Shown: piece by piece, positions 27,147 through 35,798 of the stretch
How positions within the stretch are numbered: position 1 is the first letter of the stretch
Layout of the letters: each line of letters begins with the position of its first letter
Source of the DNA: Candidatus Zhuqueibacterota bacterium
GTDB lineage: Bacteria > Zhuqueibacterota > Zhuqueibacteria > Thermofontimicrobiales > Thiofontviventaceae
Direction: 5' to 3'
DNA length: 64,000 bases
Assembly: GCA_016931935.1 (NCBI GenBank)
Contig: JAFGDW010000320.1
Span: forward strand, 1 to 64,000
Translations under genes and position numbers: made by a program
Notes under the pieces: model-generated
What the model was told of the DNA's origin: nothing
What the model saw: only the letters and a program-made list of their open reading frames with translations
The model's database searches: none

Positions 27147-27975
27147 AGAACAACAACCAACTCCCCCAAATCCTGAACTTCCGAATCATAAACAAGCACT
27201 ACTGGTTGTTGTTATAACGATTTTCCTCACGTTTGGTGTCGGTTTTCTTGCCATGAATGGTGGAATGGAACAAACCCAGGTTTTTCTAGTTGAAGTGCTC
27301 ACTATTCTTCCGGCTATCGTCTATACAAAAACCCAGAAATTTTCCTTCCATCGGGTTTTTCGTCTGAATTGTATCAATCGAGATGTCATCATTTGTGCTA
27401 TCCTGATTGGCATTGGTTTAACATTCGCATCCGATGAAATGGATCGTTTGGTCCAAATATTTTTCCCAATGCCAGAAGTATTATTAAAGGCAATCGAGGA
27501 TTCTCTTAAGATAAATACAACAACTGATTTCATTCTTATTGTTTTTTCCGCCGTCGTTCTTGCTGCCGTCTGTGAAGAACTTTTATTCCGTGGATTCTTG
27601 CAAGTGAGTTTCGAAAATACGTTCGATGTCACACGTGCTGTTATGTTAACCGCGCTTGTCTTTGCAATTATTCATTTCAATCCCTGGTGGACAATTCAAC
27701 TCATTGTCTTTGGTATTTTTCTTGGTGTTATCGCCTGGAAAACAAACAGTGTTTTTCCGTCAATGATCATTCATTTCATCAATAATGGCACGGCGCTCAT
27801 TTTTACTAATCTCGATGAATCAAAAACCTCCTGGTACTTGATGGGCAACCATGTCAATCCATTGTTGCTCGTATTAGCAATTGTGATGTGTGTGTATGGC
27901 TTCAGGAAACTTTATGCAATCTATGAGGTGCACCATGAATCCGATTCCCCCGGCTCCGACTACCCCGATTATTAA
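27133..27975 (+). CDS. CPBP family intramembrane glutamic endopeptidase
   Basis: A polytopic 280-residue membrane protein of the CPBP (CAAX protease / bacteriocin-processing, Abi) family. Catalytic motifs are EELLFRGFLQ (EExxxR), FAIIHFNPW (FxxxH) and IIHFINNG (HxxxN). About seven to eight membrane segments follow a soluble proline-rich N-terminus. I used ATG 27133 (GGCAGG upstream), which overlaps the end of the methyltransferase gene by 14 bp, rather than an earlier in-frame codon at 27088. The substrate is unknown. Confidence 0.88.
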   Translation: MNQFEEQQPTPPNPELPNHKQALLVVVITIFLTFGVGFLAMNGGMEQTQVFLVEVLTILPAIVYTKTQKFSFHRVFRLNCINRDVIICAILIGIGLTFASDEMDRLVQIFFPMPEVLLKAIEDSLKINTTTDFILIVFSAVVLAAVCEELLFRGFLQVSFENTFDVTRAVMLTALVFAIIHFNPWWTIQLIVFGIFLGVIAWKTNSVFPSMIIHFINNGTALIFTNLDESKTSWYLMGNHVNPLLLVLAIVMCVYGFRKLYAIYEVHHESDSPGSDYPDY

Positions 27976-29494
27976 AATTGGCATTATTCAATCTGCAAAA
28001 AAAGTTCGTTTTTCGTGTTCCGGTACGTTTACAATCGAGCATTCGAAAGCCGGTAGAATCACGACCGGTACACCGGGCCAGCCGTATGAGGCCACCATTT
28101 CAGAAAGCATACCCGCCCGCATAATTCACAGCATCCGTGTTGCCGTCTGCAATGATATGGAAACCGCATCTAAAATCAACCAATCCTATCGCCAGAAACA
28201 ATATGCCACCAGCATACGTACCGTTGGTGAAATCCTGCAATTTAACGATTTGACAATCGATAATCGGGATATGTGGGTCACAATTGAAGAATTTGAAACA
28301 ATGGAAGCCGCTGCTGCATTTCTGGCACAGCATAAACTGCCGCGAGATGCGAAAATTGTCGAAACCATAATTCAACCCGCTGTTGGGTCAGTTTCTGTCA
28401 ACCGAACGACATACAAGGACAGCATTCGAATAATCCCCGAACAGCCTGATGCCGTGATTACAATCGATGAAGTTCCGATTGGTATTCAATTCCATTGGCA
28501 GCGTAACGAACAGTTGCAATATCGAGGTAACATTCGGATCGCGTTTAACAATGCCGGCCTGTTAGTCGTGATAAATGAAATCGATCTTGAAAATTACCTT
28601 GCCAGCGTAAATTCATCGGAGATGACCCCGGATTGCCCGTTGGGATTATTGGAAGCGCAGACAGTCGCAGCACGCAGCACGGTATTGGCCACCATGGGCA
28701 AACACCACTATAACACGGATTTCCATCTTTGTTCGGACGACCACTGCCAGTGTTACCAGGGAGCTTTGCGCGAACGGAGCATCTCCCAACAAGCTGTGTG
28801 GAATACATTTGGTGAAATTTTAATCCATGGTTCGCACGTATGTGATGCGCGATATTCAAAAATTTGCGGCGGAATTATGGAAAGTTATCCCAATGTATGG
28901 GAAGATATTCACATTCCATACCTGGTCGAAGGCATCGACAGCAACAATTCAATCGATCTCCCTGCGGATACGGAAGCATCCGCCCGCCAATTTATCGATA
29001 GCAATCCGGATGTTTTTTGCAATACATCGCGTTATCCGTTACCACCCAAATTATCAAATTTGTATTCCACCAAGGATTTATTCCGTTGGCAGGTCACATA
29101 TTCACGGGAAGAAATAGAGCAACTCATCCGTGAAAAACATGGTGAAGATATTGGTGAATTATTAGATATAATACCGCTCTCCCGCGGGGCTTCCGGGCGA
29201 CTTATCTTCATCGATATTATCGGCAGCAAGAAACAACTTCGTATTGGCAAAGAACTGGAAATAAGGCGAACATTTTCCAAAAGCCATTTGTATAGTTCAT
29301 GTTTCTACATCGAAAAAACACTCACCACGAATTATCAAATCAGCACAGTAACTCTTAAAGGAGCTGGTTGGGGACATGGTGTTGGTCTATGTCAAGTTGG
29401 CGCAACTACAATGTCATCTATGGGTTATAGCTATACTGATATTTTATCTCACTATTTTAAAAACACTTCACTTAAAAAATTATACATTTTTTGA
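27935..29494 (+). CDS. SpoIID/LytB domain protein
   Basis: A 519-residue protein with a SpoIID domain. The core DLENYLASVNSSEMTPDCPLG...AQTVAARSTVLATMGK and the terminal block GAGWGHGVGLCQVGATTMSSMGYSYTDILSHYF are diagnostic; in SpoIID these form the lytic transglycosylase site acting on peptidoglycan strands lacking stem peptides. No signal peptide is evident with the start chosen (ATG 27935, GAGGTG 4 nt upstream), which overlaps the CPBP gene by 41 bp. A Cys/His-rich stretch (LCSDDHCQCYQG) is typical of FCB-type members. Last gene of the operon; the terminator follows. Confidence 0.88.
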   Translation: MNPIPPAPTTPIIKIGIIQSAKKVRFSCSGTFTIEHSKAGRITTGTPGQPYEATISESIPARIIHSIRVAVCNDMETASKINQSYRQKQYATSIRTVGEILQFNDLTIDNRDMWVTIEEFETMEAAAAFLAQHKLPRDAKIVETIIQPAVGSVSVNRTTYKDSIRIIPEQPDAVITIDEVPIGIQFHWQRNEQLQYRGNIRIAFNNAGLLVVINEIDLENYLASVNSSEMTPDCPLGLLEAQTVAARSTVLATMGKHHYNTDFHLCSDDHCQCYQGALRERSISQQAVWNTFGEILIHGSHVCDARYSKICGGIMESYPNVWEDIHIPYLVEGIDSNNSIDLPADTEASARQFIDSNPDVFCNTSRYPLPPKLSNLYSTKDLFRWQVTYSREEIEQLIREKHGEDIGELLDIIPLSRGASGRLIFIDIIGSKKQLRIGKELEIRRTFSKSHLYSSCFYIEKTLTTNYQISTVTLKGAGWGHGVGLCQVGATTMSSMGYSYTDILSHYFKNTSLKKLYIF

Positions 29495-29539
29495 ATATTT
29501 TTTTTCCGCAGTTACCAAACCTTGAGGCTATATATAGGC

Positions 29540-29639
29540 GTGTTAGTTGAAGAGAATTGGGAACTCTCTGAAAATTAACGGATTCACATCTGAGATTAGG
29601 GGGGGGCCAGCGTCCAATTTGGGGCTGGCCTTTTTTTTT
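29540..29639 (+). ncRNA. Possible structured RNA or 3' UTR ahead of the terminator
   Basis: GTTAGTT (about 29541) pairs with AATTAAC, enclosing an inner AGAGA/TCTCT stem, and is followed 20-30 nt later by the intrinsic terminator. The arrangement of a nested hairpin plus terminator could be a small RNA, but no dedicated promoter is visible and it may simply be the 3' UTR of the SpoIID gene. Confidence 0.25.
29605..29639 (+). terminator. Rho-independent terminator
   Basis: GGCCAGC (29605-29611) and GCTGGCC (29624-29630) form a perfect 7-bp GC-rich stem followed immediately by nine T residues. Closes the EIIA-Ntr to SpoIID operon, about 110 nt after the last stop codon. Confidence 0.9.
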
Positions 29640-29805
29640 GCCCACTGGATAACTTTTCCAATTCTGAGTTGATTTAGTTAAAAAAAACACAGACAGCACC
29701 AGAAAAATGACTGTAATAATTAAAAAAACTATTGCTTTTTAACCATTTTTATGATAAGTTTTAAATTGACTTGGGATATTGTGTTGATTAAAGATGGGTG
29801 GTATT

Positions 29806-30162
29806 ATGAAAACAATTTTGGTCGTGGAGGATGAGAAAAACCTGCGTCTATTGTATCAGCAAGATTTGAGCGATGCCGGATACCGCGTATTGCTGGCCGA
29901 AAACGGTGAGAAAGCGATACAAACCGTTAGCCAGGAAGCAATCGATTTGGCAATTCTCGATATTAAAATGGCTGGTATTGATGGAATTGATACGCTGAGA
30001 AAGATTATGGAAATTGATAAAAATATCAAAGTAATCCTTAATTCTGCCTACTCCACATTTAAATCCGATTTCTCCACTTGGTCGGCCGATGCATATCTGG
30101 TCAAATCATCCAATCTGGATGAACTGAAATCAAAAATTAAAGAACTTCTGGAAACCGTGTAA
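29806..30162 (+). CDS. Single-domain response regulator (CheY-like receiver)
   Basis: A receiver domain of about 118 residues with no output domain. The acidic pocket is VVEDEKN, the phospho-acceptor Asp is in LAILDIKMAGIDG, the Thr/Ser-type switch is in VILNSAYSTFKSD, and the conserved Lys is in AYLVKSSNLDEL. I chose ATG 29806 (start MKTILVVEDE) over 29794; GGGTGG lies a few bases upstream. A TTGACT-17 nt-TAAAGA promoter (29766-29794) is possible but would give a very short leader. No histidine kinase is nearby; the partner is unknown. Confidence 0.9.
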   Translation: MKTILVVEDEKNLRLLYQQDLSDAGYRVLLAENGEKAIQTVSQEAIDLAILDIKMAGIDGIDTLRKIMEIDKNIKVILNSAYSTFKSDFSTWSADAYLVKSSNLDELKSKIKELLETV

Positions 30163-30210
30163 CGGCCTCGATTCAGACACACTTATTTTTTCAGGTGTCA
30201 CGTAAAACGC

Positions 30211-31854
30211 ATGAATATAGAAACTGATTTTCTGATTATTGGAAGCGGCATTGCTGGACTCTCTTTGGCGCTTAAATTAGCCGAGCATGGACAGGTTATT
30301 ATCATTACAAAGAAAGAGCGGGCAGAATCGAATACCAATTACGCTCAGGGGGGAATTGCCGCTGTATTCGCTCCGAATGATTCGTTTGCTATTCATATCG
30401 ATGATACCTTAAAAGCAGGTGCCGGTCTTTGCGACATCGCTGCGGTGGAATTGCTTGTAAAAGAAGGTCCCGCGCGAGTAAACGAGCTTGTGAAATGGGG
30501 AACTCATTTTTCGAAAAAGAAGGATGAAGCTCAGCCAATTTTTGATCTTGGCAGAGAAGGCGGGCATTCACGCAACAGGATTGTCCATGCCCGAGATTTA
30601 ACTGGTCGGGAAGTGGAACAATCCTTACTCGCTGCCCTAAAATCACATCCTAACATCTCAGTGTATGAACAACACTTCGCCATTGATCTGATAACAGAAC
30701 ATCATCTTTATCTAAACAGGGGCAGCAATCCGGGATCAATTCATTGCTGGGGCGCTTACGTATTAAACATCCCCACCAATACAGTCCATACCGTACTGGC
30801 ACAAACAACGATACTCGCAACCGGTGGTTGTGGACAGGTATATCTGCACACGACTAATCCCAAAATAGCAACGGGCGATGGCATCGCTATGGCATATCGC
30901 GCCGGGGCACAAATAGCCAATCTCGAATTTATGCAATTTCATCCAACCACCCTGTACCACCCGGAAGCCGATTCATTTTTAATTTCGGAAGCAGTCCGTG
31001 GCTTTGGCGCCGTATTAAAAACTCAGGACGGCAAACCATTCATGGAGCAATACCACAGCATGGGATCGCTTGCACCGCGAGATGTTGTGGCCAAAGCAAT
31101 TGATACCGAGCTTAAAAAATACGGTCATGATTACGTCTATCTCGATGCGACATCTCTGGATGCCACTCAGGTTAAACATCGTTTCCCCAACATTTATAAA
31201 AATTGCCTGTGTTATAATATTGATATTACAAAACAACCAATTCCTGTTGTTCCTGCAGCTCACTACATGTGCGGTGGCGTGGTTAGCGATTTACGTGGCC
31301 GGACTGATATTCAAAATCTTTATACCTGTGGGGAAGTATCCTGCACAGGCGTGCATGGTGCAAATCGACTTGCATCCAATTCATTACTTGAAGCCGTCGT
31401 TTTTTCCCATCAAATTTATGTTGATATTACTGATTCACGCTCAAATCGTGAGCAAGCTACGTTTCCACCTGTCCCAGCCTGGAACGCCGAGGGAACGTTT
31501 AATCAGGAAGAATGGATTCTGATTGAGCACGATAAAATGGAAATTCAGCGGTTGATGTGGGATTACGTTGGTATAGTTCGTTCAAACCTGCGTTTGCAAC
31601 GCGCTCTTCGTCGCGTGGAATTGATATATCGAGAAGTTGAAAATTTTTATAAAAAAACAACAATAACCGAGGGCTTGCTCGAGCTGCGCAATATTGTACT
31701 TCTGGCAAAACTTATTATTAAGAGCGCACAATATCGCAAGGAGAGTCGGGGATTGCATTTTACAACCGATTATCCCAATGTCGATGATAAAAATTGGAAA
31801 CATGATACAGTGCTGACGAATCTGAATAATAAATTGACGTTTGTTGAAAAATAA
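30211..31854 (+). CDS. nadB: L-aspartate oxidase
   Basis: A 547-residue FAD flavoprotein that oxidises L-aspartate to iminoaspartate, the first step of de novo NAD synthesis. FAD-binding motif [19 protein letters not shown]; substrate and catalytic segments [38 protein letters not shown] and [13 protein letters not shown]-terminal flavin motif [17 protein letters not shown]. Length and order match NadB rather than fumarate reductase or succinate dehydrogenase flavoproteins, which lack the YAQGGIA loop. nadA and nadC are not in this window. Confidence 0.95.
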   Translation: MNIETDFLIIGSGIAGLSLALKLAEHGQVIIITKKERAESNTNYAQGGIAAVFAPNDSFAIHIDDTLKAGAGLCDIAAVELLVKEGPARVNELVKWGTHFSKKKDEAQPIFDLGREGGHSRNRIVHARDLTGREVEQSLLAALKSHPNISVYEQHFAIDLITEHHLYLNRGSNPGSIHCWGAYVLNIPTNTVHTVLAQTTILATGGCGQVYLHTTNPKIATGDGIAMAYRAGAQIANLEFMQFHPTTLYHPEADSFLISEAVRGFGAVLKTQDGKPFMEQYHSMGSLAPRDVVAKAIDTELKKYGHDYVYLDATSLDATQVKHRFPNIYKNCLCYNIDITKQPIPVVPAAHYMCGGVVSDLRGRTDIQNLYTCGEVSCTGVHGANRLASNSLLEAVVFSHQIYVDITDSRSNREQATFPPVPAWNAEGTFNQEEWILIEHDKMEIQRLMWDYVGIVRSNLRLQRALRRVELIYREVENFYKKTTITEGLLELRNIVLLAKLIIKSAQYRKESRGLHFTTDYPNVDDKNWKHDTVLTNLNNKLTFVEK

Positions 31855-32105
31855 TATTTCGATGTTTCCAGAAATACTCAATTCAGGTCATTTTTCGGAT
31901 TATAGCTTAAAACCCCGTCTGGGTTGTCTGTAAATCTGAAAAGCACGATGTTTTAAGTTTTTATAGTTGTTACAGAATGGTTTTGAGTAGCTTTTATTTG
32001 TATACCTTTTCCTATTCTTCACCCTCAAATGAAGAAGAAATAATGGACAATCTCAAAACCAACTCATGAATAGTATATTTTCATTTATTCATATCAGGAG
32101 TTTGT

Positions 32106-32759
32106 TTGAGTCGGAATTATTTTTTCGCATTGGCAGGTAATATTGGTGTCGGTAAAACGACATGGACGAACTTGCTAAGCGACCGATTTAGTTGGCATCC
32201 ATTCTATGAAAAAGTGGTGGAGAATCCGTATCTATCCGACTTTTACAGTGATATGTCTCGCTGGAGTTTCCACTCACAAATTTTTTTTCTTACTCAACGA
32301 TTTAAAGAAAATAACCAAATTCAGAATACCCGGAAAACGTGCATCCAGGATCGTACGATTTTTGAGGATGCGGAAATTTTTGCCTACAATTTATTCCGTC
32401 AACAAATCATGCCCGAGCGAGATTATCTTACCTACCGCGAACTCTATGATAGCATGCTCAGCTCGATTCGCTACCCGGACTTAATGATTTATCTACGGGC
32501 TTCTACATGGACACTTATCAGCCGTATCCGAAAACGTGGCCGGGATTATGAGCGACGAATAAACAAAGAATATTTGGCACAGCTAAATATTTTATACGAT
32601 ACATGGATTCATATGTACGCACAATCCCATCGCGCATTGATAGTTGAAACGGATAATTTTGATATAGAAAAAGACACAGGCAGGTTAAAAGAAATTATTC
32701 GCGAGATCAGCGCTTATGAGCACCAATTGGAATTATTTCCACAACTGAGCACGATATAA
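32106..32759 (+). CDS. Deoxynucleoside kinase (dAK/dGK type)
   Basis: A 217-residue kinase that salvages deoxynucleosides by 5'-phosphorylation. P-loop GNIGVGKTTW, substrate loop EKVVENPYLSDFY, DRT-like motif CIQDRTIFEDAEIFA and the LID arginines RIRKRGRDYERRI are all in place. It begins with TTG at 32106, supported by CAGGAG five bases upstream. The stop is only 3 bp from the stop of the convergent NodB gene. Confidence 0.92.
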   Translation: MSRNYFFALAGNIGVGKTTWTNLLSDRFSWHPFYEKVVENPYLSDFYSDMSRWSFHSQIFFLTQRFKENNQIQNTRKTCIQDRTIFEDAEIFAYNLFRQQIMPERDYLTYRELYDSMLSSIRYPDLMIYLRASTWTLISRIRKRGRDYERRINKEYLAQLNILYDTWIHMYAQSHRALIVETDNFDIEKDTGRLKEIIREISAYEHQLELFPQLSTI

Positions 32760-32762
32760 TAT

Positions 32763-33770
32763 TTACAACAATCCGTAGCATCGGCACAAAAACGTATCGA
32801 ACGATTCATGACCATACACAGGTATGCGTCGCAACCGGAATCGATCCGAGCGTGGATGATTAACGCCCGATTCGTTCATCACTCCCCATTTATACCCCGC
32901 CTTTTTTGCAGCAATAACCGCTTCCTTGCCGACATCGTGATAACTGCCTCTGGGATACGCCAGCCAATCAACTTTGGTACGCAAATTTGTTTCCAGTATT
33001 TGCTTTGAACCAGCCAACTCTTCTGCCCAATTATTTTTGGGTGTTCGTGTTAGGATGGCATGGCTTTTTGTGTGACTGCCAAAATGGATGTTATTTCTTT
33101 TCATGAGTCGAATGTGTTTCCAGGACAGGTGAGAATAGATGTCCAGTAGAATGTCCGGAAACTCTTCCCGAAAATGCTCCCAGAAATGTTCAAACTGATT
33201 CGCTGCCATTGTACTTAACCGATTCACCAGATTGTGATAGAAGTGATTTTTAGAATGACTTACCTTCACCGAAAAATAGTGCGATGCCCACTTACGGACA
33301 TCACTAAAATCAATTCCCTCGATGCGGGCCTCAAGTTCATCCCACCAAAACATTCTGTTCGTTGAAATATAATCAGTCGCCAGGAATATCATCGCTGGCA
33401 AGTTTCGTTCACGCAGGATCGGAAACGCATTGGTGAAGATATCCAGATATCCATCATCAAATGTAATCGCGACAGTTTTAGGCGAAATTGGTTTCTGTTG
33501 CTCAATTCGCCCTGCTATCTCTTTTAATGAAAGTATGGAGAAGCGTTGAGTCAGAAAATCAATTTGCTGTTGGAAGTCTGTTGGGGAGACATTCATGGAC
33601 TGAGAAAACGGATTTGGCGCGGAAATGACTTTCGTAATCCTGTGATAAGCAAAAATTCGGAACGCCTGATTCCGCTGACGATTCAATATTTTTTCTTTTA
33701 ATGTAGTTGCACCTGATGCGACATAGTATCTACTGATAGCCTGTTTGGCCAATTGACGTAGGTTAGTCAA
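32763..33770 (-). CDS. Polysaccharide deacetylase (NodB homology)
   Basis: A 335-residue carbohydrate esterase 4 enzyme. The NodB motifs are TFDDGYLDIF (catalytic base and metal Asp) and GSHTKSHAIL (metal His pair H-x3-H); the later DWLAYPRGSYHD is motif 3. No convincing signal peptide. Likely modifies a surface glycan or peptidoglycan precursor; no glycosyltransferases are adjacent. The start is TTG at 33770 with AAAGGA six bases upstream; no ATG fits the N-terminus TNLRQLAKQAISRYY. Confidence 0.88.
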   Translation of the reverse strand: MTNLRQLAKQAISRYYVASGATTLKEKILNRQRNQAFRIFAYHRITKVISAPNPFSQSMNVSPTDFQQQIDFLTQRFSILSLKEIAGRIEQQKPISPKTVAITFDDGYLDIFTNAFPILRERNLPAMIFLATDYISTNRMFWWDELEARIEGIDFSDVRKWASHYFSVKVSHSKNHFYHNLVNRLSTMAANQFEHFWEHFREEFPDILLDIYSHLSWKHIRLMKRNNIHFGSHTKSHAILTRTPKNNWAEELAGSKQILETNLRTKVDWLAYPRGSYHDVGKEAVIAAKKAGYKWGVMNESGVNHPRSDRFRLRRIPVYGHESFDTFLCRCYGLL

Positions 33771-33858
33771 AAAAAAATCCTTTGCTTGCTTCTCTTAAAT
33801 TAGGTGAAAAATTATCTACAATTCTAATTCTTGTAGCAGCCATTCAATCCGTCTGGTT

Positions 33859-34593
33859 TCACTGCGGATTTCCATTTCCATTGTAAATCCGAAATGATCG
33901 CGATTCCGTTTCCAACCGAAGAATATCGTGATTCTTTAGCTGCTGCCAGTTTTGGGATTTTAAATGTGGCAAAATCTCCGATGACAAAACAAAGTAATCC
34001 GATGTCTCCATAAATTTGAGAGCATAATAAAGCGGACGAAGCCGATACCAGTTTATAATAAAACTAGTGTGGCCGTCGGAAAAAATACTATTCATTCCGG
34101 TAAAATCGTGAATTGCATTTAATTTATCCGAAATATATGATTCATTAAAACTTCCGTTCATATTTGTTAGCATATAATAAAACAATTGCTCGGAATCCGT
34201 TTTTCCTTTTGGTGAAAACGCATTATCAAACGTCAATTTCTGATCCACAGTACCATTGTGACAAAAAATATAATTCCCATACCAAAACGGATGTGTATTC
34301 ACCAATTCTACTCCACCGTGTCCCTTGCTTCCTTTACGTGCGTGCAGAATAACAATCGGTGACTCAAGATCACGATAATTGGATAGATTCGGATCGTTAT
34401 AACACGGTTGGGTATATTTATCGACTTGCAGAATTTCGTTGTCAGTATAAACAATTCCCCAACCATCCGCATGCTGAAATTCCCGCTTTTCATTATTTTC
34501 GTGCTTTTCATTTCGATTGCTCGCCATGATCGCAAAATCGTCAAGCAGAACGTCCATCGGTGGTTTACCGACCGCTATTAACATACGACACAT
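33859..34593 (-). CDS. Class II glutamine amidotransferase (YafJ/EgtC-like)
   Basis: A 244-residue N-terminal-nucleophile amidotransferase domain. The catalytic Cys follows the start Met (MCRMLIAVGKP); HADGWGIVY, PIVILHARKGSKG and YIFCHNGTVDQKL are the substrate and oxyanion motifs. No synthetase domain is fused, so it acts as a stand-alone gamma-glutamyl hydrolase of the YafJ/EgtC kind; whether it serves thiol biosynthesis is unknown, as no EgtB-like gene is nearby. GAGGTG precedes the ATG. Confidence 0.9.
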   Translation of the reverse strand: MCRMLIAVGKPPMDVLLDDFAIMASNRNEKHENNEKREFQHADGWGIVYTDNEILQVDKYTQPCYNDPNLSNYRDLESPIVILHARKGSKGHGGVELVNTHPFWYGNYIFCHNGTVDQKLTFDNAFSPKGKTDSEQLFYYMLTNMNGSFNESYISDKLNAIHDFTGMNSIFSDGHTSFIINWYRLRPLYYALKFMETSDYFVLSSEILPHLKSQNWQQLKNHDILRLETESRSFRIYNGNGNPQ

Positions 34594-34613
34594 CGTTCAC
34601 CTCACAACTATTT

Positions 34614-34760
34614 ATATGAATGACTGATTGAACGAATCGCCTTCGATTTCGCTCAGGCTGAAGGGCAATTTTCACGGTGAGTCCTTCTCCCACACGCGGT
34701 GATCAGGATATAATCCTTATAATTTTTCATCCACTTTAATTTTCAACTGGTCATTCATAC
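34614..34760. repeat. R3 inverted-repeat element, copy b
   Basis: ATATGAATGACTGATTGAA (34614-34632) faces TTCAACTGGTCATTCATAC (34742-34760). The interior, in opposite orientation to copy a, contains CGCCTTCGATTTCGCTCAGG and CACGGTGAGTCC. It lies in the 210-bp gap between the endonuclease III and amidotransferase genes. Confidence 0.65.
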
Positions 34761-34802
34761 TATTTCAAAAAATACTTGTATACATTCAATCTTAACTTCG
34801 CT

Positions 34803-35486
34803 CTAATCAAATCTGGCTTTCCCAAACGGACAATTTTCTCGTATTGGGCAAATTTCACACATTGGTTTGCGAGCGTGACAAATCTGCCGCCCGAGCCGCA
34901 GGAAATTGACATGCAACGAATACGATTTCCCGACAGGCACCACATCTTTCATTAACCGAAACGTTTTATCCGCTGTTGCCTTATCCGGTACAAACTCAAG
35001 CCGCCGACAAATGCGATGGACATGAGTATCGACCGGGAAAACATCAATCCCGCAAGAAAAACATAATACAACCGCCATCGTTTTTATGCCAATACCCTTT
35101 TGAGTGGTAAAAGTTTCAATTGCCTCCCATGGGTCCATATGGCACAGAAAGTCGATATTTAAATCGCCATAAGTATCAGAAATCCAGTTGAGTACATTTT
35201 TAATTGTAGACGCTTTTTGCTTCCCGAGACCAGCAGGGCGCACCGCAATTTCAATCTCATCGAGGTCGGCATCTTTCACTTCTTCCCAGGATGCGTAACG
35301 TTCCCGCAATTGACGGTATGCAATGTCGCGATTGCGGTCATTGGTATTTTGCGAGAGAATTGTTAGCACAAGATTGTCCATCGGGCGGGATCGTGTTTTT
35401 TGCACGGGATCGCCGAAGTGCTGTTCCAATCGCTGCGTAATGAATGCTGCTCGTTCCCTGATTGAATTTAGATTTTCAGTAGTCAT
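34803..35486 (-). CDS. Endonuclease III family DNA glycosylase
   Basis: A 227-residue HhH-GPD glycosylase/AP lyase for oxidised pyrimidines. The helix-hairpin-helix has the catalytic Lys in GIGIKTMAVVLCF and the Asp in FPVDTHVHRICRRL. The [4Fe-4S] ligands are C-x6-C-x2-C-x5-C in ICHARKPMCEICPIRENC. This matches Nth more than MutY, which has a longer C-terminus, although NVL-type sequence details differ from E. coli Nth. I prefer ATG 35486 over a TTG nine bases upstream. Confidence 0.9.
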   Translation of the reverse strand: MTTENLNSIRERAAFITQRLEQHFGDPVQKTRSRPMDNLVLTILSQNTNDRNRDIAYRQLRERYASWEEVKDADLDEIEIAVRPAGLGKQKASTIKNVLNWISDTYGDLNIDFLCHMDPWEAIETFTTQKGIGIKTMAVVLCFSCGIDVFPVDTHVHRICRRLEFVPDKATADKTFRLMKDVVPVGKSYSLHVNFLRLGRQICHARKPMCEICPIRENCPFGKARFD

Positions 35487-35515
35487 ACTTTTCAATACAT
35501 CAGATTTATAAGATG

Positions 35516-35551
35516 AAATCCCTTTCAGGCATTTATTCCTGAAAGGGATTT
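35516..35551. terminator. 14-bp perfect hairpin
   Basis: AAATCCCTTTCAGG (35516-35529), 8-nt loop, exact complement (35538-35551). It lies between the end of the secreted subtilase gene and the start of endonuclease III, both minus strand, so it most likely ends subtilase transcription. Only short T-runs flank it. Confidence 0.6.
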
Positions 35552-35574
35552 TCGAATAACAAGTTCTAATTAAT

Positions 35575-35691
35575 GTATCCGCTCAATAAATAGTGGGGAT
35601 TGTACCCTTCGACAAGCTCAGGGTACGGATTACACTGTTGGCTGAGTTTGCCACAGCGGACCAACAAAGCCAGCCAATATTGAGCGGATAC
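35575..35691. repeat. Cruciform-like repeat with three nested stems
   Basis: Perfect 14-bp outer stem GTATCCGCTCAATA (35575-35588) with its complement at 35678-35691. Inside are stem one GTACCC (35602-35607)/GGGTAC (35621-35626), with the TTCGACAAGCTCA core in its loop, and stem two TTGGCTG (35638-35644)/CAGCCAA (35671-35677), which abuts the outer stem. The result resembles a three-way junction. Same core word as 40875-40924. Confidence 0.6.
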
Positions 35692-35798
35692 TTACAATTT
35701 AAAATAACATAATTCTTTTCAATCGTTAGAAAAAAACACTAATATATGATTAGTCAATCAACACAGAAGATAACTCATATTTTACACAATAACTTAAT

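Noticed and set aside
30211-31854. Fumarate reductase or succinate dehydrogenase flavoprotein
   Set aside because: The YAQGGIA loop, size and absence of an adjacent iron-sulfur subunit fit L-aspartate oxidase.
34803-35486. MutY adenine glycosylase
   Set aside because: Too short; lacks the C-terminal NUDIX-like domain and has the Lys of bifunctional glycosylases.
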